From Desulfobulbaceae bacterium (GTDB taxonomy: Bacteria > Desulfobacterota > Desulfobulbia > Desulfobulbales > SURF-16), in assembly GCA_020444175.1 (NCBI GenBank), contig JAHLLM010000014.1, positions 1 to 64,000 of the forward strand: DNA of 64,000 nucleotides, in the 5' to 3' direction. Positions within the stretch are counted from its first letter, which is position 1. Every line of letters starts with the position of its first letter. Of the stretch, positions 8,766-17,382 are shown piece after piece. The translations under genes were made by a program, and so were the position numbers. The notes under the pieces were generated by a model. It was not told the origin of the DNA, searched no databases, and was given only the letters and a program-made list of their open reading frames with translations.

Positions 8766-8797
8766 TGCTCCAATCGTTTTTTTTTACGATTGGAGCA
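8766..8797. terminator. Perfect 11-bp inverted repeat downstream of pyrE
   Basis: TGCTCCAATCG (8766-8776) and CGATTGGAGCA (8787-8797) are exact complements, separated by nine T and one A. The T-run is in the loop rather than after the stem, so it is not a textbook terminator. It lies 22 bp before the start of the dual-CXXC small gene and could equally be a leader hairpin for that gene. Confidence 0.45.
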
Positions 8798-8819
8798 ATT
8801 AATGGAGGCTTGATTCGTC

Positions 8820-8990
8820 ATGAAGTGTCGAAAATGCGACGGGGAACTTGAAGTGAAACGCTCCTGCCGGAGGGTTCGGCTCAAATGTCGAAACTGTCAC
8901 CGTGAATATCAGATCCACGAGGTCGCTTCCGATCTTGACGAGAAGACCTCCGCTATTCTGGAGCAATACACTACTATTATATATGATTGA
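8820..8990 (+). CDS. Dual-CXXC motif small protein (zinc-ribbon-like)
   Basis: A 56-aa protein with two CXXC pairs, CRKC (residues 3-6) and CRNC (23-26), and the C-terminal tail LEQYTTIIYD. It fits the dual-CXXC small (seleno)protein type that I recall from sulfate-reducing bacteria, in which a cysteine can be replaced by selenocysteine; here all four are ordinary TGT/TGC codons. The paired cysteines suggest metal binding or thiol redox chemistry, but no function is established to my knowledge. A GGAGG lies 11 bp before the ATG. It follows pyrE on the same strand. Confidence 0.75.
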   Translation: MKCRKCDGELEVKRSCRRVRLKCRNCHREYQIHEVASDLDEKTSAILEQYTTIIYD

Positions 8991-9066
8991 GTTTTATGTT
9001 CTGGGTTTTAAATTCTGAGTTAAGGCTTGGCCAATTTGAACTCAAAACGCTGAACTCTGAGTTCTT

Positions 9067-11100
9067 TCACCACTCCAGCCTGAAGCTGTTATCCAGGGGA
9101 CTCACTCTGGCCAGTTTCACCTTGATTATATCACCGGGGCTCACATTATAACCCTGATTCAAGGGCAGGTCGCCTTCCAGTAAAACGTTGGTCAGCACAA
9201 CCTGAATACGGCGCGGCTGAATTTCCAGCACCAGGACTTCCACCCTGCCCCCTACCCCAACCTCACTGGCAAGATATTTAAACAGCCAATACCTGTGCCG
9301 GAGCTGACGCACCTTGCCGGCCCTGGCCTGGGCAGTCATAATAGCGGACTGGATGTCCCGGCAGTCATTCAGGGTATAGAGAGGCCCCTTGCCCTGAAGA
9401 ACAGAAGAAAGTTGCTGCTGCATGGCAAGATCAAGCATTCGCCTGATCGGTGAGGTAATTGTGGTATACTGTTGGGCGCCGACCCCGCTGTGCTGCTTTG
9501 GTTCTGTCAAAAGATTTCCTCTTGAAAGAAAACGACGCTGTCTGAAATTGGTGAAAAGATCCCGCGCGATACCTTGAGACAGTCGCTTTCGCGGAGGCTC
9601 CTGGCAACGATAGAGGGCCGGCACCTCTCGGTCGGCAAGATACTGGGCCGACAGCATATTGGCGAGAACCATGAACTCCGCAACCAGCACCCTGGACCGG
9701 GTATCCACCTCCGCCAGACGAACCTGTACCTTGCCGTTATTGCCAACACTGATATTGACATCAGGAATGGGGATGACAAGAGCTCCGTTTTCCACCCGCC
9801 TGGCCAGCAGCCCGGCACTCAAATCAGCCAGGCACTGCAGCTCATCGTCCGATCCGGCACTTAAGAGTTCTTCCGCCTGATTATAGGTAATGCGCCGCTT
9901 CACCCTCACCACACTGCGAACCATTCTAAAATCAACAACTTCCGCTTTTGGCGTAAGCTGCACAAGACAGCTTATAGCCGGGCGCACTTTCCCCTGGATG
10001 AGGCTGCAGGCCCCTTCGGAAAGCTCCCTGGGCAACATGGGAACATGCTGATCAGGAAAATAAAGGGAAGTCCCTCTTTGGCGGGCCTCACGATAGAGAT
10101 CATCATCCGGCTTAACGAATTCGCTTACATCAGCGATATGAATGCCAACAAGATAATTGCCATCGCTCTTTTTCTCTATATGGAGGGCATCATCGAAATC
10201 GCGGGTAAACTCCCCATCAATCGTCATTAAAGGAAGATCTCTGAAATCCCGGCAACCGCCCGCAACAAGGCTTTCCCCATCAGGCTCTTCAACCTGTCCC
10301 ACTTTTTCCAGAAGTTGTCCGTCAAAATCAACGGGAATCTCCTCTTTTAGAAGAGCGATATTTTCATCCTTTTGCCAGATACCGGCTTTAATCAACAGGT
10401 GAAATGGATCATGGGGCCGACTGAGTCCTGCTTTTTTCAACAGATCCTTGGCAAGTTCATACTCCGGCGCATCACTGCCATGCAGATAAAAATCCTTGAT
10501 CATGTCCAGGCACTTTTGGCGATCCTCCCAGTCCGCATGGATATCACCAGCCATAATTGCCTTAAGCCCCAGTGCACCTCTATCCATCAACTCCTGACGG
10601 GCCTCTTCCTGTTCCGCTTTTTCCCGTAGCTGCTCTACTGTCTCTCGGGAATGCACCTGGATTTTTCCAGCCTTAAACCTGAAAAAAAGACGGTCGGAAA
10701 AAACAGCACGCATAAATGCCGCTTCCTGATCATCTGCGGCATTGTCTCCGAAACAGAGGTCGGCCAGGAAACGGGGAGTAAAGACCGTCTGGTCTTCCTC
10801 AACGACAAGCTCCCAGACCTCCTCAAGGTCAATCATATCAATCATGCCCTGTCGCTTCCCGGCAACCTCCTGCAGCATACGCATAAGCTCCTCTCTGGAA
10901 GGAGGAGCAGGGTGTGTCTGCGAAGACTGGTGTACCACCCGTGCTACCGGCATATTCATCTCTTTGCCATTCTGGTTCATAATCCGCAGCTTTTTCCCCT
11001 GGACCAGCAGAACAAGAGCGCAGTAAAACCTGCCCTGATCAACATATTCTATAATTTTTCCCTGCAACGTAATTCCCGGATGAAAGTTTGATGGATTCAA
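9067..11100 (-). CDS. RNB-domain (RNase II/R family) exoribonuclease
   Basis: About 677 aa. The RNB catalytic core starts near residue 280. The metal-binding acidic cluster DGEFTRDFDDALHIE is at about residues 293-307, followed by IHIADVSEFV and the LPRELSEGACSLI region. A C-terminal S1-like segment follows (GRVEVLVLEIQPRRIQVVLTN). The length is nearer to RNase II than to RNase R, and the N-terminal OB-fold part is short. It degrades RNA 3'-5' in the cytoplasm. The start is uncertain: the TTG at 11100 and the first few codons lie inside the end of a MITE-like element, and a TTG at 11067 is a plausible alternative. The gene is divergent from era. Confidence 0.88.
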   Translation of the reverse strand: MNPSNFHPGITLQGKIIEYVDQGRFYCALVLLVQGKKLRIMNQNGKEMNMPVARVVHQSSQTHPAPPSREELMRMLQEVAGKRQGMIDMIDLEEVWELVVEEDQTVFTPRFLADLCFGDNAADDQEAAFMRAVFSDRLFFRFKAGKIQVHSRETVEQLREKAEQEEARQELMDRGALGLKAIMAGDIHADWEDRQKCLDMIKDFYLHGSDAPEYELAKDLLKKAGLSRPHDPFHLLIKAGIWQKDENIALLKEEIPVDFDGQLLEKVGQVEEPDGESLVAGGCRDFRDLPLMTIDGEFTRDFDDALHIEKKSDGNYLVGIHIADVSEFVKPDDDLYREARQRGTSLYFPDQHVPMLPRELSEGACSLIQGKVRPAISCLVQLTPKAEVVDFRMVRSVVRVKRRITYNQAEELLSAGSDDELQCLADLSAGLLARRVENGALVIPIPDVNISVGNNGKVQVRLAEVDTRSRVLVAEFMVLANMLSAQYLADREVPALYRCQEPPRKRLSQGIARDLFTNFRQRRFLSRGNLLTEPKQHSGVGAQQYTTITSPIRRMLDLAMQQQLSSVLQGKGPLYTLNDCRDIQSAIMTAQARAGKVRQLRHRYWLFKYLASEVGVGGRVEVLVLEIQPRRIQVVLTNVLLEGDLPLNQGYNVSPGDIIKVKLARVSPLDNSFRLEW

Positions 11101-11196
11101 AAAAAGCTCACAAACCGACCATCCGCCAACATACTATCGACAGGTTACGTAGCTGTCGGCGGCGGTTGAGTGTTTTTTCACGAAACCGTCAAAGTT
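11087..11196 (+). repeat. MITE-like element, family 1, copy C
   Basis: The internal and right parts match the family well: GACCATCCGCCAAC, TGTCGGCGGCGGTTGAG, and the end CGAAACCGTCAAAG. The left end TTTGATGGATTC (from about 11088) matches copy D but is followed by a deletion of about 20 bp. The left end overlaps the first codons of the exoribonuclease gene. A short heptad run (GTTTTAA units) follows from about 11193. Confidence 0.7.
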
Positions 11197-11313
11197 TTAA
11201 GTTTTAAGTTTTAATGTTAAAGGTTAAATAAAAGAAATCGACTTGGCTCGACGAGCGTACGAATAGTTTTTTCCCTAACAGAACAAGCACCTTCAGACTC
11301 TTTACCGTTAACT

Positions 11314-11455
11314 AGTGTCTGTCCATAAATAGGGCATTTTTTCGAGATCAAGGATTGCGCAAAAAATTACCGAAGGCATATATGCGATATTCCGAGGATA
11401 ATTTTTTAAGCATGACGCAGATATCGGGCAAAAGGGCCATTTATGGACGGACACT
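11314..11455. mobile_element. 142-bp hairpin MITE with 4-bp target duplication
   Basis: The terminal inverted repeats begin AGTGTC(T/C)GTCCATAAAT at each end and continue imperfectly inwards. The interior is palindromic as well (AAAAAATTACCG against CGGATAATTTTTT with small mismatches), so one strand could fold into a single long hairpin. The element is flanked on both sides by AACT (11310-11313 and 11456-11459), a target-site duplication. There is no reading frame for a transposase. It ends 20 bp before the era start codon; the era ribosome-binding site lies just outside it. Confidence 0.82.
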
Positions 11456-11475
11456 AACTAAAAGAGGAGACCTTA

Positions 11476-12375
11476 ATGGATTACCTGGAAGAAAAGCAAG
11501 TTAAATCGGGCATTGTGGCTCTTATTGGTCCACCGAATGTGGGCAAGTCCACCTTGTTAAACGGCCTGCTCGGACAAAAAATATCCATTGTATCGGCCAA
11601 ACCTCAAACCACGAGAAACAAAATCCTCGGGATTGTCAATGGCGATGATTATCAAATCGTCATCATTGACACCCCGGGGATTCATAATGCCCGGAGTCCA
11701 CTTAACCTTGAAATGGTCAAACTTGCCACAGACAGCCTTTCCGAGGTGGATGCTATCATTTTCATGATTGACACGACCTTTCCCCTGCCGGAAAAAATTC
11801 ACTCAGCAACCCAACACTTGCAAAACACCAAATGTCCGATCATACTCCTGCTGAATAAAGTGGATCTTGTTGAACGCGAAAAGCTGCTGCCCATTCTTGA
11901 TGCTTATAAAGCCCTTTTTGACTTCAAAGCCATGATTCCCATCTCCGCTCTCCACCAGGACGGAACGGAACTTCTCATGAAAGAGCTGCTGCAGATTCTG
12001 CCTGAAGGGCCGAGACTCTATCCCCAGGACATACCCACCGATGTTACGGAGCGCTTTATTGCCTCGGAAATAATACGTGAGAAAATTTTCCACCTGACCA
12101 GCCAGGAAGTCCCCTATTCCTGCGCCGTGCTTATTGAAAGGTTCAAGGAAGATGAAAAAAAGATTGCGATAAACGCCACTATTTGCGTGGAGAGAAAATC
12201 ACAGAAGGGGATCATTATCGGCAAGCAGGGAGCCATGCTGAAGCAGATCGGTCAGGCTGCCCGCCTTGAACTCAAGGAGCTTCTCGGTATTAATGTTAAT
12301 TTAAAGCTGTTTGTCAAAGTGCAGAAAGACTGGTCCAAGGACACACGTTTTCTAAAAGAGATGGGGTTTGGTTAA
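11476..12375 (+). CDS. era: GTPase Era, 30S assembly factor
   Basis: 299 aa, standard Era length. The GTPase motifs are G1 GPPNVGKST (near residue 18), the G2 region KPQTTRNKILG, G3 DTPG (near 65) and G4 NKVD (near 127). The C-terminal KH domain contains IIGKQGAMLKQIGQAAR near residue 240, which binds the 3' end of 16S rRNA. Era couples 30S maturation to growth. An AGAGGAG ribosome-binding site precedes the ATG and abuts the upstream MITE, so the promoter must lie in or beyond that element. The 3' end overlaps the convergent lipoprotein gene by 4 bp. Confidence 0.96.
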   Translation: MDYLEEKQVKSGIVALIGPPNVGKSTLLNGLLGQKISIVSAKPQTTRNKILGIVNGDDYQIVIIDTPGIHNARSPLNLEMVKLATDSLSEVDAIIFMIDTTFPLPEKIHSATQHLQNTKCPIILLLNKVDLVEREKLLPILDAYKALFDFKAMIPISALHQDGTELLMKELLQILPEGPRLYPQDIPTDVTERFIASEIIREKIFHLTSQEVPYSCAVLIERFKEDEKKIAINATICVERKSQKGIIIGKQGAMLKQIGQAARLELKELLGINVNLKLFVKVQKDWSKDTRFLKEMGFG

Positions 12376-13496
12376 ATTTCACCCAGTGACTGAAAGCGAC
12401 CTTCTTTGACAATCACCTCATAGACCGGCCTGACAACATCTCCGAATTCATCAAACTCCACATTGCCCATAAGAGTGTCATATTTTTTGCTCAAAAGAGC
12501 CTTTTTTAATTCCATGGCTGTTATATTTTCACAGCGGCTTAAGGCATCCCTCAAAATCATCATAATTTCATAGGCTCTGGAGGAGCGGGCGGTGGGGGCA
12601 GAGTCAAACTGCTCTTTCATCTTCTTTGCAAAGTCAAGATAGGCAGGTTTCGGGTTCTGCGGATTAATAAAAGTAACAATTGAAAGCCCTTCAACCGCCT
12701 TGCCAGCATACTGCAGGAGCGTTGGTGTCTGAACCCAGATACTTGCCAGAAAATGGCCGGCATAATTCAAGTTTCGTAGTTTCTGAAGAGCGACTCCCGT
12801 CATGGTCGCTTCGGTGAGAAAAAGAACCGCATCGGGGCGTGACTCAAGGAGCAGGTCGGTGATCTGCTCCCAGTCGGCATCCTCTTTGGACGAGAACCTC
12901 ACCTCATGCAGTGATCCGGAAAAATTTTTTCTTACATGCTCCACATAATCGACAACAAAACCAGAGTTACTCATATCCATGAGCACAGCCAGGGACTTGA
13001 CTCCTTTTTTTCTCAAAAGTTTGGCCGTTTTCACCCCGTAAAGCGTGCAATCGACAGAGGTGCGCAGAAACAAATCATCCATATCGCTCAGCTTGTTACT
13101 GGCCGAATAGCCGGTAATGAGGAGAGTGTCCTGGGAGGTAACTAAAGGAAGGGCTATGATGGTGTTCGCAGAGTAACTGTGACCGATTATGGCGACAACA
13201 CCCTCATCGACGAGTTCCTGGTCAACTTTTTTTATTGTCTCTTCACTGTTTTCATCGTCACGAACAAGAAGCTCGATGGGTCTGCCATGGATTCCTCCGC
13301 TGTCATTGATTTCTCTGGTCGCAAGCATTGCACCATCACGAATCTGCTCTCCGGCGGAACCACCCCGGCCGCTCAGATTAATCGACAAACCGAGCTTTAT
13401 CGGTTCAGGAGGAGACTGACTGCATGAGGCTAAAAAAAGGGCAATGAGGAGTAAGAGAATTTTATTTAATGTAAATCGACATGCATTGCATTCCAT
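12372..13496 (-). CDS. Branched-chain amino-acid-type ABC substrate-binding lipoprotein
   Basis: 374 aa. The N-terminus is a lipoprotein signal peptide ending in the lipobox LASC (Cys about residue 25), so the mature protein is probably membrane-anchored in the periplasm. The rest is a type I periplasmic binding protein of the LivJ class (IKLGLSINLSGRGGSAGEQ, the DDENS strand, YSANTIIALP), built of two alternating lobes. The ligand is not predictable; such proteins bind branched-chain amino acids, amides, urea or aromatic compounds. No permease or ATPase genes are adjacent, so it is an orphan binding protein or a sensor component. A GAGAGGA element precedes the ATG. Confidence 0.87.
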   Translation of the reverse strand: MECNACRFTLNKILLLLIALFLASCSQSPPEPIKLGLSINLSGRGGSAGEQIRDGAMLATREINDSGGIHGRPIELLVRDDENSEETIKKVDQELVDEGVVAIIGHSYSANTIIALPLVTSQDTLLITGYSASNKLSDMDDLFLRTSVDCTLYGVKTAKLLRKKGVKSLAVLMDMSNSGFVVDYVEHVRKNFSGSLHEVRFSSKEDADWEQITDLLLESRPDAVLFLTEATMTGVALQKLRNLNYAGHFLASIWVQTPTLLQYAGKAVEGLSIVTFINPQNPKPAYLDFAKKMKEQFDSAPTARSSRAYEIMMILRDALSRCENITAMELKKALLSKKYDTLMGNVEFDEFGDVVRPVYEVIVKEGRFQSLGEI

Positions 13497-13770
13497 GGCG
13501 TCCTCTCAGAATTATAAATTTGAGAACTCTTGATCACATTGCAGAAAAAAGCAGCAAAAAAACATCTGTTGGCAACATGAACAAATTGCTCGTCTGTCTG
13601 CGTCAGTAAGCATTTTTCGCGAGACAGTTACATGTTTATGTATCCAGATGCTATCACAATATTTTTTACTACTCCAAACATTTTTTGACAGCCAATGATG
13701 ATAACTGTATGATACAATGTTTACCGCTTCGAGTCGGTTCAAGGTGAACGGTTGCATGTTCAATTCAAAA
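13497..13770. other. AT-rich gap, no gene seen
   Basis: This is the first part of the 490-bp gap before gltX. It contains only a low-quality reading frame rich in Cys, Phe and Trp with no ribosome-binding site, which I do not regard as a gene. The promoter of the divergent lipoprotein gene presumably lies here. The second part of the gap is a MITE-like element. Confidence 0.6.
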
Positions 13771-13910
13771 TTGGATGAAATCGCATTTATGCCCTTTAGC
13801 AGGCTGTTAGGGTGAAAATCCTGAAGCTGACATCAGCCAACGCAGTATCATAAAGCACCTGCGTTGCGGCGGCCATTGAGCGGTTTTTTTTATGAGACCG
13901 TCAAAATTTT
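13771..13910 (+). repeat. MITE-like element, family 1, copy B
   Basis: The left end GATGAAATCGCATTTATG and the adjoining CCCTTTAGCAGGCTGTTAG match the reverse of copy A nearly base for base. The middle reads CTGAAGCTGACATCAGCCAA, followed by CCTGCGTTGCGGCGGCCATTG. The right end is GAGACCGTCAAAATTTT. The right-hand inner arm (CACCCTAAAGGGCATG) is replaced by a T-run. Confidence 0.78.
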
Positions 13911-13986
13911 CTAGACGGTAAAAAAATGAACAGAGCCCATTTAACCTTGAATATCGACCTTTGAACACAGATAAGGAGTTCTTACC

Positions 13987-15468
13987 ATGACAGAAGTACG
14001 AGTCCGTTTTCCTCCGAGCCCAACAGGCTACCTTCATATCGGGGGAGCCCGCACCGCTATCCTGAACTGGCTTTATGCCAGAAAACATAACGGCAAACTC
14101 ATCCTGCGCATCGAGGATACTGACGCCGAACGTTCGACCAAGGAATCCATTGAAGGAATCATCGACGGCCTCACCTGGCTGGGTATTGACTGGGATGAAG
14201 GCCCCTATTTCCAGACGGATTTTTCCGAGGACCACGCCAGAGCCGCCCAGAAGCTTTTGGAAAGCGACCAGGCCTATAAGTGTTTCTGCACAAAGGAAGA
14301 GCTTGAGGCCAAGAGAGAAGCAGCCATGGCTGCCAAACAGGACGTCAAGTATGACGGCACCTGCCGCAATCTGAGCCCAGAAGAAATCAACGCCAAAGAA
14401 AGCGCCGGCATTCCCTCCGTCATCCGTTTCAAGGTTCCTCATAAAGAAGGAGTGGTGGGCTATGACGATAAAGTACTTGGCCGCATTGAAAGGAAATACA
14501 CGGATATTGAAGATTTCGTTATTGTCCGTTCCAATGGAAAACCGCTGTACCTGCTTTGCAATGTTGTAGATGATATCCGAGATCGCATCAGCCACGTCAT
14601 CCGGGGACAGGACCATCTTACCAATACCACACGACAGCTTCTGCTCTATGAAGCCCTGGATGCGCCTATTCCCACATTTGCCCATATGCCTCTCACCCTG
14701 GACCTGAAAAAAGCCAAGATTTCCAAACGAAGCCATGGCGAGATTGTCGCCGTGCAGTTTTATCGGAGAAAAGGTTTTATTCCCTGGGCACTGGTCAACT
14801 TTCTGGTACTCCTCGGCTGGAATCCCGGCACGGAACAGGAAATTTTCACCAAAGAAGAGCTTATAGAGGCCTTTACCCTGGAACGCATCAATAAGTCGCA
14901 CTCTATTTTCAACTACAGGAAGGATGACCCGAAATTTTTCACCGATCCCAAGGCCATTAATATCAATGCCCATTATCTGCGTACCATGCCCATTGAAGAA
15001 ATTGGCATCCTGGTAAAAAAAGAACTGCAGGAAGCAGAAATATGGGATGATGCCTATGACGCTGAAAAAAAGGAGTGGTATCTGCAAACCCTGGATATGA
15101 TCCGGGACCGCTTTCATACCTTAAATGATTTCACCACATCGGGACGGGCCTATTTTGCCGATGATTTTGAGATAGAGGAAAAAGCCCTTAACAAAAACCT
15201 TCTCAAACACCCGGACCTGAAAGAGTGGCTGCCAATGCTTGCAGACCGCTTCGATGCTCTTCCCGAATTCAACAAAGAAAGTGCGGAACAGGCGGCAAGG
15301 GACTTTGCAGAAGAGATTGGAGTGAAACCGGGTATTCCGATTAATGCCTCCCGAGCCGCTATCACAGGCCTTGTCAAGGGACCAAGCATGTTTGAACTTT
15401 TTGCCCACATGGGAAAAGAGAAAGTGGTGAAACGCCTGAGAGACTCAGGCAAGTATTTTAAAAACTAA
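13987..15468 (+). CDS. gltX: Glutamate--tRNA ligase
   Basis: 493 aa, class I synthetase. The HIGH-type motif is PSPTGYLHIGGARTA (residues about 10-24) and the KMSKS-type motif is KISKRSHG near residue 243. The C-terminal anticodon-binding domain is helical. The enzyme charges tRNA-Glu in the cytoplasm. Whether it is discriminating or also charges tRNA-Gln cannot be told, but a separate GlnRS follows 91 bp downstream, which argues for discrimination. An AAGGAG lies before the ATG. The large reading frame on the opposite strand is a shadow. Confidence 0.96.
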   Translation: MTEVRVRFPPSPTGYLHIGGARTAILNWLYARKHNGKLILRIEDTDAERSTKESIEGIIDGLTWLGIDWDEGPYFQTDFSEDHARAAQKLLESDQAYKCFCTKEELEAKREAAMAAKQDVKYDGTCRNLSPEEINAKESAGIPSVIRFKVPHKEGVVGYDDKVLGRIERKYTDIEDFVIVRSNGKPLYLLCNVVDDIRDRISHVIRGQDHLTNTTRQLLLYEALDAPIPTFAHMPLTLDLKKAKISKRSHGEIVAVQFYRRKGFIPWALVNFLVLLGWNPGTEQEIFTKEELIEAFTLERINKSHSIFNYRKDDPKFFTDPKAININAHYLRTMPIEEIGILVKKELQEAEIWDDAYDAEKKEWYLQTLDMIRDRFHTLNDFTTSGRAYFADDFEIEEKALNKNLLKHPDLKEWLPMLADRFDALPEFNKESAEQAARDFAEEIGVKPGIPINASRAAITGLVKGPSMFELFAHMGKEKVVKRLRDSGKYFKN

Positions 15469-15474
15469 TTTTTA

Positions 15475-15544
15475 GCCACGGAACCCACTGAATCAACGGA
15501 AAGCAAAAAAAGTGTTTTTCCGTGTTTTCCGTGTTTTCCGTGGC
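15475..15544. repeat. Inverted and direct repeat built on TTCCGTG
   Basis: The outer arms GCCACGGAA (15475-15483) and TTCCGTGGC (15536-15544) are perfect complements. The right half is three direct copies of the 9-bp unit TTCCGTGTT/TTCCGTGGC. It fills the gltX-glnS gap. A longer glnS reading frame would translate this repeat as [12 protein letters not shown], which is why the later start is used. Confidence 0.8.
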
Positions 15545-15559
15545 AATCTTCTTACTGAT

Positions 15560-17251
15560 ATGACTACCAACGAACCCATTAAATCAAAAGACTTTATCCG
15601 GGCAATCATTGCCGAAGACATCAAAAACAACAAACACGGTGGCAGGGTTACCACTCGTTTTCCTCCTGAGCCAAACGGTTTTCTCCATATCGGCCATGCA
15701 AAATCGATATGCCTCAACTTTGGAGTTGCAGCGGAAAACAATGGTGTCTGCCACATGCGTTTTGATGACACCAATCCCAGCAAAGAAGAAGAGGCCTACG
15801 TCGAATCCATCAAAAAAGACGTGCAGTGGCTCGGTTTTGACTGGGGAGACAAACTCTTTTTTGCCTCGGATTATTTTGACAAACTCTATAAGTATGCCGT
15901 TGCACTGATCAAAATGGGCAAGGCCTATGTTTGTGATTTGCCCCCTGAAGAAATGCGACAATACCGCGGCACCCTGACAGAAGCAGGAAAAGACAGCCCA
16001 TTCCGCAACCGCAGCGTGGAGGAAAATTTGGATCTCTTCACCCGCATGCGGGACGGCGAGTTTGAGGACGGCAGCCGGGTGCTGAGGGCCAAAATCGACA
16101 TGACCTCCGGCAACATCAACATGCGGGATCCGGTCATCTACAGAATCCTTCGCGCCCACCATCACCGCACGGGAGATAAATGGTGTATTTATCCCATGTA
16201 CGACTATACCCACTGCCTGTCCGATGCCATTGAAGGGATTACCCACTCCCTCTGTACCTTGGAGTTTGAGGATCACAGACCTCTCTACGACTGGGTGCTC
16301 GACACCCTGCAGACCCCATGCCATCCCCAGCAGATCGAGTTTGCCCGCTTAAATCTCACCTATACGGTCATGAGCAAAAGAAAGCTCCTGCAACTGGTAA
16401 ACGAAGGCCATGTCAGCGGCTGGGACGACCCGCGCATGCTGACCATATCAGGAATCAGGCGCCGGGGTTACACGCCGGCTTCTTTGCGAAGCTTCTGTGA
16501 CATCATCGGTCTTGCCAAGAGAGAAAGCCGGGTTGACATGGGCGTTCTGGAAAACGCCATCAGGAACGATTTAAATGATACAGCGCCACGGCGCATGGCA
16601 GTTCTCCGCCCCATCAAGTTGATACTCACCAATTACCCTGAAGAGCAGGAAGAGATGCTTGCCATAGCCAATCATCCCAAAAACTCGGACATGGGCACGC
16701 GCCAAATCCCCTTCTGCCGGGAAATTTACATTGAGGCGGACGACTTTCTCGAGGAAGCGCCCAAGAAATTCTTCAGACTCTCTCCAGGGCGCGAGGTAAG
16801 ATTGCGGGCCGCTTATCTTATCACCTGCGACAGGGTGATAAAGGACGAACAGACCGGAAAAATAATCGAACTGCACTGTACCTATGATCCGGAAAGCCGC
16901 GGAGGGTCCGCACCTGACGGACGCAAGGTCAAGGGCACCCTGCACTGGGTTTCCGCCCGTCATGCCATTCAGGCAGAAGTGCGCCTTTACGACCGCCTGT
17001 TCAACGTGGAAAATCCTGACGGTGACAAAAATACGGACTTCAAGAGTCATCTGAATCCAAACTCCCTGGAAATACTGACCGATTGCTTCCTTGAGCCGCA
17101 ACTGGCCAAGGCAACTGCCAACGACCATCTGCAGTTTGAGCGCCTCGGGTACTTTTGCCGGGACGACAAGGAGAGTACGGAGAATACACCTGTGTTTAAC
17201 CGCACGGTAACATTGCGGGACAGCTGGGAAAAAGTGACGAAAAAAAAATAA
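15560..17251 (+). CDS. glnS: Glutamine--tRNA ligase
   Basis: 563 aa from the ATG at 15560 ([12 protein letters not shown]), the start that matches the family. The longer frame begins in repeat DNA. The class I motifs are [15 protein letters not shown] near residue 35 and VMSKRKL near residue 270. The two beta-barrel anticodon-binding domains complete the C-terminus ([20 protein letters not shown]). It charges tRNA-Gln directly. Bacterial GlnRS is thought to have been acquired from eukaryotes and is patchy among Desulfobacterota. It probably forms a unit with gltX, although the repeat between them may also end transcription. Confidence 0.95.
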   Translation: MTTNEPIKSKDFIRAIIAEDIKNNKHGGRVTTRFPPEPNGFLHIGHAKSICLNFGVAAENNGVCHMRFDDTNPSKEEEAYVESIKKDVQWLGFDWGDKLFFASDYFDKLYKYAVALIKMGKAYVCDLPPEEMRQYRGTLTEAGKDSPFRNRSVEENLDLFTRMRDGEFEDGSRVLRAKIDMTSGNINMRDPVIYRILRAHHHRTGDKWCIYPMYDYTHCLSDAIEGITHSLCTLEFEDHRPLYDWVLDTLQTPCHPQQIEFARLNLTYTVMSKRKLLQLVNEGHVSGWDDPRMLTISGIRRRGYTPASLRSFCDIIGLAKRESRVDMGVLENAIRNDLNDTAPRRMAVLRPIKLILTNYPEEQEEMLAIANHPKNSDMGTRQIPFCREIYIEADDFLEEAPKKFFRLSPGREVRLRAAYLITCDRVIKDEQTGKIIELHCTYDPESRGGSAPDGRKVKGTLHWVSARHAIQAEVRLYDRLFNVENPDGDKNTDFKSHLNPNSLEILTDCFLEPQLAKATANDHLQFERLGYFCRDDKESTENTPVFNRTVTLRDSWEKVTKKK

Positions 17252-17382
17252 ATACTGCTTGATCCTAACACGCTAACATTTTAACATTCCTCCCCAACTA
17301 ACACATTGTGAACATCCAATGAACACATAAAGACTATCGCATAAAATTCGCCAACGGCGTTTATCACTTTCCGGGAGAAGAA

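Noticed and set aside
13807-15117. 436-aa minus-strand frame opposite gltX
   Set aside because: It lies almost entirely antisense to the well-supported gltX gene, with no domain or ribosome-binding site; it is a shadow frame.
15512-15559. Upstream start for glnS
   Set aside because: The extra 16 residues are a translation of the TTCCGTG repeat; the family-like N-terminus begins at 15560.
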